A stretch of 47,447 bases of DNA, taken from positions 1 through 47,447 of the forward strand of contig CAYUIQ010000036.1 in NCBI GenBank assembly GCA_964444795.1, given 5' to 3'. Positions 9,015 to 16,608 of this stretch are shown here, one piece after another. Positions within the stretch are counted from its first letter, which is position 1; each line of letters opens with the position of its first letter. The DNA comes from JABMRP01 sp964444795. Lineage in GTDB: Bacteria > Planctomycetota > Planctomycetia > Pirellulales > Thermoguttaceae. The position numbers were made by a program, and so were the translations under genes. The notes under the pieces were generated by a model. It was not told the origin of the DNA and made no database searches. It was given only the letters and a program-made list of their open reading frames with translations.

Positions 9015-11645
9015 ATGTCCACACAGACGGTTCTTACCGAATGGCACGAAACGGCCGTCAGGCTCTTGAAGCATGAAGACGCCAAAAAGGTTGTGGAGGT
9101 CTCTGGCCCAGGACCGCTGAGTCGTCGAGACAATGTGCCACTCGATCTGTCTTGCACCAAGCTGTGGTGCCAGTCGGCGGAGCAGGTCTACCTGATTACG
9201 GGCGCCCGCGGCGACGCAGGGATCGACGACGATGTATTGCCGCAAGAGCCGAATCTGACGATCGTCGGCGACCCGCCCGCGGAATTTCTTGGCCGGACGG
9301 ACGGGGCCATTGATCTGCTGTACTTGGACGGGAGGGGTGGCCAAGTATCCGAAGTTCGACAACAGCACGTCGAAACCTACCGCGCCGCCCGGGAGAACCT
9401 GGGATCACGAAGTTACGTCCTGGTTGCGAATACGGGCCGAGCGCACGGAGGAGAAGGCTCGCTGGTCATTCCCGAGGCCCTGCAAGACGGTTTCGACATT
9501 CTCTTGTGGGGCGAGCTAACTCTGCTTGGCCGGACGAAAAGGACGGAGATCCGGGATTTGCTTTCCAGAGTTGGTCCACCGACGCCAGCCGAGGCATCGT
9601 TTGAAGACGCTATCCAACTCCACCGCAAAGGCTGCACCTGGGAGGCCGAGCACCTCTATCGCAACATTCTCAAGCAGTGGCCCGAACACACCGGATCGCT
9701 ACATTTGCTTGGTGTTGTGCTGCATCAGATCGGCGATCACGAAGGGGCGTTGGAATCGATCGGCCAAGCCATCGCTATTGACCCGACGAAGGCCGTGCAT
9801 TTCAATAACTATGGCGCCGCGTTGCACAGTCTGGATTGCTATGTTGAGGCCATGGCCTGTTTCTATCGGGCATTGCAAATTCGTCCCGATTACACAGACG
9901 CCTTCGCAAATCTGGGCATGGCCCAGGAATCTTTGGGGCAGGAAAATGATGCTTTGGCCAGCTACCGCCAAGCCCTCGACCTTCAGGCTGGACACCACGA
10001 CGCCGTGGTCAAGTTGGCCGGACTTCTGGAAAAGCTAGGGCGTGAGGACGAAGCAGTCCAGGTCTATGAGCAGGCCATAGCCGCCGAGCCGTGCGCCGAA
10101 TTCCGCGTAACCCTGGGTAACCTACTGCTTGGTGCCGGGCAAACGGAGCCGGCCCTGAGCCACTATGGCAAGGCGTTGGAGTTGGACCCCGATTGTGCGC
10201 TTGCCATGTACAACCTAGGGGCCGCAGTTGAAGACCAGCACGATATTGCCTCAGCCAGGGACTGGTTTCACAAGGCCGCCACGAGTCACCCTGAGAAGCA
10301 ATTGTGGCATCTGCGAGCGGAGACCGTTTGCCCGGCGATCTTCAAGAGTAACGACGAGATGGACGCCTGGCGCGAGCAAATCGGGGAGACGCTTGATCGC
10401 TGGCGAGGGAGGCTCCCCGCCATGCCGTGGGATGAGTTGATGTGCGCTGGCGTTTTTCCAAACCTGAACTTCTCCTACCACGGCCGCAACAACCGCGACT
10501 TGAAGGAGAAGTTCGCCCACCTATACGACGCTTCCTTCCAGAAACTCCCGACCCCGGAGGGCAGCGGTCTCTCGACCCGCAAACGGATTGGCGTGGTCGT
10601 AACCGGGCGCCATGAAGGCATCTTCCTGCGTTGCATGAAGGATATTCTCGATCGTCTCGACCGTGACAAATATGAACTGGTGATTCTCTGCTCGAACCGG
10701 GCAATCGATACGATACGCAACGCACTTCGACAGGACGGGCTACAGACAGTAGGATTCCCGAAAATAATGAGTGAAGCCGCCTCGCGGATCCGCAACGCCC
10801 GGTGCGATCTCCTGTATTTCTGGGAGGTCGGTAGCGACGCCCTAAACTACTTCTTGCCGTTTGCCAAACTGGCTCCACTGCAATGCACGTCTCACGGATC
10901 ACAGATCACCTCCGGTGTCCCCGCTGTGGAACACTTCTTCTCCTGCGAACTAATGGAGATAGCTGAGTCCGACAATCACTACACTGAGGCGCTCTGGCAA
11001 GCCCGTTCCTTGTTGATGTGCCAGCGCCGGCTTCCGCCGGTCTCGCCTATGGCTCGCGCGCATTTCGGCCTTCCGGAGGCAAGAACGCTTTACATGTGTC
11101 TCCAGAATCCGATGAAGATCCATCCGGACATGGACCGGCTGATCGGCGATATTCTGAAAGCGGACGCGACCGGTGAAGTGGTTCTCCTCGCCGGACGCCA
11201 CCCAAACATCGTTGGCCTATTGAAGGATCGCTTTGCCGCCACGATTCCTGGCGTTTGCAGCCGCGTGCATTTCCTCCCGAGCCAGAAGTTCGAGGACTAC
11301 TGTCGGCTGCTGCAACTTGCCGATGTGGTTCTCGACCCGCCGCATTTCGGTGCCGGAAGCAGTGCCTACGATGTCTTCTCGTACGGGCAGCCTCTGGTTA
11401 CGTTGCCCGGCAAACTGATCGTTGGACGCGTAGGCTACGCGTTCTACACGAGAATGGGAATCTCGGATCTTATCGCACAGTCGCCGGAAGAGTACGTCGA
11501 TTTGGCCGTGCGCGTTGGAACCGATCGTGATTACCGGATGTCGATGAGGGAGCGAATCGCTTCGGCAAGTGACGTTCTGTTCGACGACATGGAGGCAGTT
11601 AGGGAGCATGAGCGGTTCTTCGACGATATCCTGTCTCTCCTGTGA
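9015..11645 (+). CDS. TPR-containing GT41 (SPINDLY/OGT-like) glycosyltransferase with a methyltransferase-like N-terminus
   Basis: This 876-residue protein probably transfers a sugar from a nucleotide sugar to protein Ser/Thr residues in the cytoplasm. Residues ~1-190 look like a degenerate class I methyltransferase or sugar-handling fold, with LLYLDGRGG in the position of an acidic strand. Residues ~200-445 are about seven TPR units (for example AFANLGMAQESLGQENDALA). Residues ~530-870 are the split GT41 catalytic domain, with CTSHGSQITSGVPAVEHF, LYMCLQNPMKIHP, RVHFLPSQ, and the donor-site segment GAGSSAYDVFSYGQPLVTLP. The ATG start has AAGGTGATCGC upstream. It stands alone between the divergent RHS gene and the convergent hsdM. 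The family call is secure, but the substrate is unknown. The neighbouring surface protein is a possible but unproven target. Confidence 0.88.
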   Translation: MSTQTVLTEWHETAVRLLKHEDAKKVVEVSGPGPLSRRDNVPLDLSCTKLWCQSAEQVYLITGARGDAGIDDDVLPQEPNLTIVGDPPAEFLGRTDGAIDLLYLDGRGGQVSEVRQQHVETYRAARENLGSRSYVLVANTGRAHGGEGSLVIPEALQDGFDILLWGELTLLGRTKRTEIRDLLSRVGPPTPAEASFEDAIQLHRKGCTWEAEHLYRNILKQWPEHTGSLHLLGVVLHQIGDHEGALESIGQAIAIDPTKAVHFNNYGAALHSLDCYVEAMACFYRALQIRPDYTDAFANLGMAQESLGQENDALASYRQALDLQAGHHDAVVKLAGLLEKLGREDEAVQVYEQAIAAEPCAEFRVTLGNLLLGAGQTEPALSHYGKALELDPDCALAMYNLGAAVEDQHDIASARDWFHKAATSHPEKQLWHLRAETVCPAIFKSNDEMDAWREQIGETLDRWRGRLPAMPWDELMCAGVFPNLNFSYHGRNNRDLKEKFAHLYDASFQKLPTPEGSGLSTRKRIGVVVTGRHEGIFLRCMKDILDRLDRDKYELVILCSNRAIDTIRNALRQDGLQTVGFPKIMSEAASRIRNARCDLLYFWEVGSDALNYFLPFAKLAPLQCTSHGSQITSGVPAVEHFFSCELMEIAESDNHYTEALWQARSLLMCQRRLPPVSPMARAHFGLPEARTLYMCLQNPMKIHPDMDRLIGDILKADATGEVVLLAGRHPNIVGLLKDRFAATIPGVCSRVHFLPSQKFEDYCRLLQLADVVLDPPHFGAGSSAYDVFSYGQPLVTLPGKLIVGRVGYAFYTRMGISDLIAQSPEEYVDLAVRVGTDRDYRMSMRERIASASDVLFDDMEAVREHERFFDDILSLL

Positions 11646-11727
11646 GCCTGGCGTGCCCTTCAGCGCGGAATGATCGGGGAGTCGCTACTTCAGACACCAC
11701 CCTTTGTGTGTTCTCAGTCTTGCGTGA

Positions 11728-13215
11728 CTACTCCTTCAACTCCCCCGCGATCGACGCGAACTGATCCAACGCCGTCTGTAAATCGTCGGCGATCTCTTGG
11801 GCCAAGACGTCGGGCTCGGGCAGGTCTTCGGAATCTTCGAGGCTCTTGTCTCGTAGCCAGAATAGATCGAGGTTGACCTTGTCTCGTTTGGTCAACTCCT
11901 CATAGTCGAACGCTCGCCAACGACCTTCCGGCTTCTTCTCCGTCCATTTCTGCCGTCGCTTGTGCCGCTCGCCCGGCTTGTAGCACTGGACGAATTCGTC
12001 GAGGTCGGCCCGCTTGAGCGTGTTCTGCTTCAGAGTGAAGTGCATGTTGGTCCGCAGGTCGTAGACCCAGAGTTTTTTCGTCCACGCCTTCTCCTGGGCG
12101 GGCTTGGCGTCGAAGAACAGCACGTTGGCCTTGACGCCTTGGGCGTAGAAGATGCCGGTGGGCAGGCGTAGCAGGGTATGCACGTCGCATTGCCCGAGCA
12201 AGTTGCGACGGACCGTCTCGCCGGCCCCGCCTTCAAACAGCACGTTGTCGGGCACGACGATGGCACAGCTTCCGTTGACCTTCAACAGCGTCTTGACGTG
12301 CTGCAGGAAGTTCAACTGTTTGTTCTTCGTGGTGACCCAGAAATCTTGACGTTCGTAGGCCGAGTCTTCCTTTTCCAGTTCCCCGCCTTCGCCGACGATG
12401 GTGATACTGCTCTTCTTCCCAAAGGGCGGATTGGTCAGGACCATGCTGTAATGGTCCGCCGGCGGGCTGGCCAAACTATCGCCGCCCGACTGGATGGGGC
12501 ACGGGTCGCCGTCGATGCCGTGCAGGTAGAGGTTCATAATGCAGAGCCGGGCCGTGTTGGGAACGATATCGGCCCCATGCACGAATTTTCGCTTCAGGTG
12601 CTTTTTCTGGTCCTTGTCCAGCTCGCTGCCGTGATGCTTCAGCACGAAGTCGTGGGCCGACACGAGAAACCCGCCGGTGCCGCAGGCCGGGTCACAGACC
12701 GTATCCTCGGGCTCCGGCCGCATCACGTCGACGATCGCCCGGATCAATTCCCGGGGCGTAAAATACTGGCCCGCCCCTTTGGGCGACTCGGCCGCACTCC
12801 GGGCCAACAGCCCTTCGTAGATATCGCCCTTCACGTCGGCCTGCATCCGGGACCACTGTTCCTTATCCATCAACTCGACAATCAGCCGCCGCAACAGTGC
12901 CGGGTTCTGAATCTCCGACTTGGCCTTCTTAAAAATTTCCCCCAGCATCCCCGGCTGCTTGGCCAGTTCCTCCAGGCAGTGCCGATAGTGGGCCTCCAGT
13001 TCATCGCCGTCCTTTTCCAGCAGACTTTGCCAACTGTATTTCTTCGGAACGATCGGCTTGCGATTATACGGCGGCTTGGTCCGCTCGTCGGCCATTTTCA
13101 GAAACAGCAAGAACGTGATCTGTTCCGTATAGGCCATGTACGAAAGCCCATCGTCCCGCAGAACGTGGGCGAAGTTCCAGGCTTTGTTGACGATACTTGC
13201 GGTGTCGGTGGTCAC
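11728..13215 (-). CDS. hsdM: Type I restriction-modification system methyltransferase subunit HsdM
   Basis: This 495-residue N6-adenine DNA methyltransferase works with HsdS to modify the recognition site and with HsdR to restrict. The N-terminal helical domain (residues ~1-140) begins with the HsdM_N pattern and YMAYTEQITFLLFLKMADE. The SAM-binding motif is DPACGTGGFLVSAH near residue 185, preceded by GQYFTPRELIRAIVDVM. The catalytic motif is LTNPPFGKK near residue 260. A C-terminal helical segment ends in LQTALDQFASIAGEL. The start is GTG with AAGGA eight bases upstream. It is the last gene of the hsd operon and lies 33 bases after the membrane-protein gene. Length and motifs are normal, so it should be functional. 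Confidence 0.96.
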   Translation of the reverse strand: MTTDTASIVNKAWNFAHVLRDDGLSYMAYTEQITFLLFLKMADERTKPPYNRKPIVPKKYSWQSLLEKDGDELEAHYRHCLEELAKQPGMLGEIFKKAKSEIQNPALLRRLIVELMDKEQWSRMQADVKGDIYEGLLARSAAESPKGAGQYFTPRELIRAIVDVMRPEPEDTVCDPACGTGGFLVSAHDFVLKHHGSELDKDQKKHLKRKFVHGADIVPNTARLCIMNLYLHGIDGDPCPIQSGGDSLASPPADHYSMVLTNPPFGKKSSITIVGEGGELEKEDSAYERQDFWVTTKNKQLNFLQHVKTLLKVNGSCAIVVPDNVLFEGGAGETVRRNLLGQCDVHTLLRLPTGIFYAQGVKANVLFFDAKPAQEKAWTKKLWVYDLRTNMHFTLKQNTLKRADLDEFVQCYKPGERHKRRQKWTEKKPEGRWRAFDYEELTKRDKVNLDLFWLRDKSLEDSEDLPEPDVLAQEIADDLQTALDQFASIAGELKE

Positions 13216-13248
13216 TATGTCTTCCTTGGAAATGGAAACGGCAACTTC

Positions 13249-13836
13249 TTACCAGTTGTCTAATTGTTCCTTCGCTTGCTTCTCGGCGTCGGCCGCAGCC
13301 TGCTTTCGCTTCTTCACCTCTATATCCTTCCACACCAGTCGAGTAATGGCCAGCGAGAAGAGGAAATGAAACGAGAAGGCCGTTTGGGCCGTTGCCCAAA
13401 TCGCTATGAATCCGTAAAGAAACCTCCAGGTGTAGGCCACTGTCACATATAGTCCAACCTGCGGAACCAGAATCCGTACCGTCAATAAGCCGCACGCTAT
13501 GCTGTGAAGAATCAAGGGAAAGAACAGAAACAACACCATGTTTCGCAGGGCATAAACACCGTCTTGGACGGATTCAATTATCGGCTCGAAGAAATCGTCT
13601 TTGCCACCGAGAATTGTGAAACCGAACACCGTTGCCCCGAATCCAGCGAACGCTATGTGTATCGCCAGATACTGAAATATGTTGTCGCTCTGGCCGAACG
13701 GAACAGCAAATGTGAGTACGGCTGCGATGAGTGCCCAGGACAGCCAAAACCGGCAGTCGCTTCGACGGAAACCGTACCGTCTGATCTCTCGCCATACTGT
13801 GAATAGAGCAGGCTTACTTCTATGGGAAGATGTCAT
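13249..13836 (-). CDS. Small multi-pass membrane protein embedded in the hsd operon
   Basis: I do not recognise this 195-residue protein. It has four to five hydrophobic segments: about residues 32-48, 54-78, 99-122 and 126-170, the last long enough for two passes. It ends in a cytoplasmic, lysine/alanine-rich tail beginning KKRKQAAADAEKQAKEQ. Its ATG lies inside the end of the upstream gene (17-base overlap), so the two are probably translated together. It sits between hsdS and hsdM, where no gene is needed for restriction. The pairing of a small membrane protein with a soluble partner is known in anti-phage systems such as Kiwa, but I see no sequence basis for naming that family. Confidence 0.8.
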   Translation of the reverse strand: MTSSHRSKPALFTVWREIRRYGFRRSDCRFWLSWALIAAVLTFAVPFGQSDNIFQYLAIHIAFAGFGATVFGFTILGGKDDFFEPIIESVQDGVYALRNMVLFLFFPLILHSIACGLLTVRILVPQVGLYVTVAYTWRFLYGFIAIWATAQTAFSFHFLFSLAITRLVWKDIEVKKRKQAAADAEKQAKEQLDNW

Positions 13837-14710
13837 TATTCTCCCTCACGAGTTGCTCAAACCAAAGATCTGCTTGCTCTGGCAGTATGAGGAAACTACC
13901 GTCTTCGTCCTTTGCGAAACCTTCCGTTTCCCGATCCTTCTCTTTTGCCGCGAGCAGATCGTGCTTCTTATCTCCAATCAGGAGTGAACCCTTCTTCAAG
14001 TAGCCATTCCCCAACAATACCCGGATTGAACGTCGGATGAAACCAGTTTTTTTCAATGTCCCCCCCGACCTCTTCTTCGCATCAATAGAGACTTCGTCGG
14101 AGTCCGTCTCTTCCCCAATTAGCCCAAGGTGTATCTCAGCAAGAATGTCAAGGCCCGAACCGGGGTTCGGCTTTGCAAACGTCAGTTTCACTTCCCTAAG
14201 CGGCTCATCAGTATTGAGGACCTCATCGGTATAAGCCTCGTCCCGAAGGCATTCTACGTGAACGTCCGTTTCCTCGGGAATCTCAGAGTCATGGGGCATC
14301 CCGAGAAGTTGTGCCCATGCAACGGCAGTCGGACGCACGCTCGTGAACGGAGCACGCCTGTGCAGTGATAGAACACATGACTCAAGATCATAGATGAACT
14401 CTGTAGAATCTGCGATCTCTACAACACTTACCGAGGTTTCTTCGCTCTGACGCGTTTGACGATCCAGTGCTCGGCCATAGGCGGTCTTGGGAATGCGAGT
14501 CATTCTCCCCAGAACAACATCTCGTTCTGTATTCCCTGTCGTTTGGCGTTCCACGTCGTAGAGTTGGTATTTGTACTCCACGTCACGCCAATTTCTCACG
14601 TAGGTATCGGCATTGCGAAACCGCTCTACCAGGACTTCCCTTCGATCATCAAACGAAACGTCTTGCTGCAACGTGATTTTGTAGAAATTCCATGAGATGG
14701 GTCTGGACAT
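13820..14710 (-). CDS. Hypothetical soluble protein paired with the membrane protein, inside the hsd operon
   Basis: This 296-residue protein has no membrane segment or signal peptide and no motif I can name. It opens with MSRPISWNFYKITLQ and has acidic, charged composition. A conserved-looking C-terminal part contains LLGNGYLKKGSLLIGDKK and ends in DLWFEQLVRENNDIFP. The ATG has GAGGG about 8 bases upstream. It starts 36 bases after hsdS and overlaps the membrane-protein gene by 17 bases. The GC content is visibly lower than that of hsdM and hsdR, which fits a cassette acquired with or into the operon. The N-terminal half could be a sensor or DNA-processing fold, but that is a guess. Confidence 0.8.
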   Translation of the reverse strand: MSRPISWNFYKITLQQDVSFDDRREVLVERFRNADTYVRNWRDVEYKYQLYDVERQTTGNTERDVVLGRMTRIPKTAYGRALDRQTRQSEETSVSVVEIADSTEFIYDLESCVLSLHRRAPFTSVRPTAVAWAQLLGMPHDSEIPEETDVHVECLRDEAYTDEVLNTDEPLREVKLTFAKPNPGSGLDILAEIHLGLIGEETDSDEVSIDAKKRSGGTLKKTGFIRRSIRVLLGNGYLKKGSLLIGDKKHDLLAAKEKDRETEGFAKDEDGSFLILPEQADLWFEQLVRENNDIFP

Positions 14711-14746
14711 CGATCAGCCCTCGGTTCTGGTTCGGGAATGGCGTAT

Positions 14747-16300
14747 TCAGCGTGCATTCCTGCTTCTTGCCGTCGAGTGGTCAGAGTGTATTCGCTTGAG
14801 GAATATACTCGCCGGTTCATCTTTCGGGTCTTGTGCAACCAGCGTTCCCTCGAAGGCTCGTTTGAGGATGGATTGACGGAGACGGTTGGCCCGAGCAAGA
14901 TTCACCCCGGCTAGCATGGCGGTCTGGTCGAGTATGGACATTTTCTCTTCAACCGCCGTGGCAATTTCTTCCTGCTCTTCCAAAGGAGGTAATGGCACCT
15001 GTATCCGCCGGACCAAGCCAAGATTGAGGTTCGGTTGAACACCACCCGCCGATCCTCGCCGTAGTTTGTCATAGTTGCTCAGAAGGAACAGCTTGAGGTA
15101 GGCTCGGCAGAGAGCGGATGGCCCCTTCATCTGCAAGGCCGCAAGAGCTTGGTTGATGGTTGCCTCTATACGTAGCTCGGAGACCTTTCCGCGAGTCTTG
15201 CCTTCCCCATAAAGGGCGACAATCAGCGTACCGCTTGGATACAGGGTCAGATGCGTGTCTTTCAGTGCAGCTTCGTTGACCAGTTCATTTCCTTGAGTCA
15301 CATACAGTTCATTAACAGCGGTGCTTGTGACCCATGGGATCGTCCCCTTCTCCCAATACGTGGAGATACCCCTGCGAGGCGTCGTTCCTGTGCCAACCTC
15401 AGCAAGCTGGTCGACGGAGGCCCAACACCACCCCTTCGGCAACTCGCGGAACTTGGATGCGTCAAGACCATCCGGCTCTTTGTACTTACTCTGCCACTCC
15501 TTCGGCGGTTTCTTGCCTTTGGCTTTGTAGGTGGCGAGTTGCTGCTGTTGCCAGCGCCGGCGACGCTCTTTGAGAATTCTTGCCAGTAATTCGGACGCGG
15601 GCTCCTTGGGCGGGTTCTGGCTTCGCCACGCTTCGGTTAATCTTCCCTCCACCGCACTCTTCAGCACGGAGGCACGGTAGCGTTTCAGGTTCGCCCGAAC
15701 TCGCTGGAGGGCGGCTACGCCCGCGTCGAGGTCGGAGAACAATTCTTCAACCTTATCGGCAATCCTCTCTTGCTCCATTCGAGGTGCGACGGGAAACGGT
15801 ATTGTGGCAAAGCGTGCCGCACTTAGATGGTTAATGTTGACGCCTTTACTCACCCGAGCAAAAACACCATTGCGTGCAAAATGGCTGAATATGGTGTGTG
15901 CATATCCGGGTGCGGTGACTGCGGAGCGGAAACGAATCACGGTATTCTGGAAGCAACAGTTTTCAAGTTGATCTCTCCAAATTGCCGGCTTTCCAACTTC
16001 ATGTGGACTTCCAGACGCTTCCGAGAGGATTATGTCATCAGCAATGAGGCGAAAAACCTCCTGCTCAGCGCGAGTAAACTCCATGTCGAGAACATCGGAA
16101 AGGTCAATGCCCTCCCATGTGATGTTTGCCGCACGCATATACTTCGTTGGATGCTCCTTGGAGCGGTTCTTGGGGGAACGCTGCCGACCAAGACGCACTT
16201 CCCCGACATCCCCAACGGTCGCCCAGCACCAACTGCCGGGGAGTTGGGGGAAGCCGAGGTCGGCCACCGCGTCGTCTAGTCGGCCATTCCGCTCGCCCAT
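14747..16300 (-). CDS. hsdS: Type I restriction system specificity subunit HsdS
   Basis: This 517-residue DNA-recognition subunit sets the target site for both HsdM and HsdR. Two target-recognition domains are visible. The first opens with LPGSWCWATVGDVGEVRLG and the second with LPKGWCWASVDQLAEVGTG. They are separated and followed by helical spacers, VAPRMEQERIADKVEELF plus VRANLKRYRASVLKSAVEG in the middle and LPPLEEQEEIATAVEEK plus RLRQSILKRAFEGTL at the end. The symmetric two-TRD layout is that of a complete HsdS. I chose the ATG at 16300 because it has AAGGA upstream and precedes the first TRD directly. The reading frame stays open for another 51 codons upstream with un-protein-like sequence. 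Confidence 0.94.
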   Translation of the reverse strand: MGERNGRLDDAVADLGFPQLPGSWCWATVGDVGEVRLGRQRSPKNRSKEHPTKYMRAANITWEGIDLSDVLDMEFTRAEQEVFRLIADDIILSEASGSPHEVGKPAIWRDQLENCCFQNTVIRFRSAVTAPGYAHTIFSHFARNGVFARVSKGVNINHLSAARFATIPFPVAPRMEQERIADKVEELFSDLDAGVAALQRVRANLKRYRASVLKSAVEGRLTEAWRSQNPPKEPASELLARILKERRRRWQQQQLATYKAKGKKPPKEWQSKYKEPDGLDASKFRELPKGWCWASVDQLAEVGTGTTPRRGISTYWEKGTIPWVTSTAVNELYVTQGNELVNEAALKDTHLTLYPSGTLIVALYGEGKTRGKVSELRIEATINQALAALQMKGPSALCRAYLKLFLLSNYDKLRRGSAGGVQPNLNLGLVRRIQVPLPPLEEQEEIATAVEEKMSILDQTAMLAGVNLARANRLRQSILKRAFEGTLVAQDPKDEPASIFLKRIHSDHSTARSRNAR

Positions 16301-16326
16301 ACTGCTTGTCCTTGCTCTCGGTTTCC

Positions 16327-16575
16327 TTAGTAAAGTAACTGCTGACGTAGCTGATGCTCCGGAACGGAATGATTCTGAAAGAAGACTTCCATGACGCATT
16401 CCTGCGTGAGATTCCGAATCGTCTCGCCACCGAGTGGATAGCTTCCACTCCACTGCAAAACGTCGCCTTCCTCTACTTCGTCGCCGAGCAGTTCGATGAT
16501 CGTGTAGTCCTCATCGTCCGTTAGCATGGCGACCATGCCACATTGCTGATTGATGTGAGTAACCTGCCCTTTCAT
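16327..16575 (-). CDS. Small acidic conserved hypothetical protein in the hsd operon
   Basis: The protein has 82 residues and begins MKGQVTHINQQCGMVAMLT, then shows a beta-rich acidic stretch, EDYTIIELLGDEVEEGDVLQ, and a WSGSYPLGGE turn. The pattern resembles a small single-domain beta-barrel (OB- or cold-shock-like fold), but I cannot name the family. The start is well supported by CAGGAGG eight bases before the ATG. It lies 33 bases after hsdR and 26 bases before hsdS, so it is co-transcribed with the restriction genes. A modulating role is possible. Confidence 0.8.
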   Translation of the reverse strand: MKGQVTHINQQCGMVAMLTDDEDYTIIELLGDEVEEGDVLQWSGSYPLGGETIRNLTQECVMEVFFQNHSVPEHQLRQQLLY

Positions 16576-16608
16576 TGCTCCCTCCTGGTCAATTGAAGAT
16601 ATCCTTGC

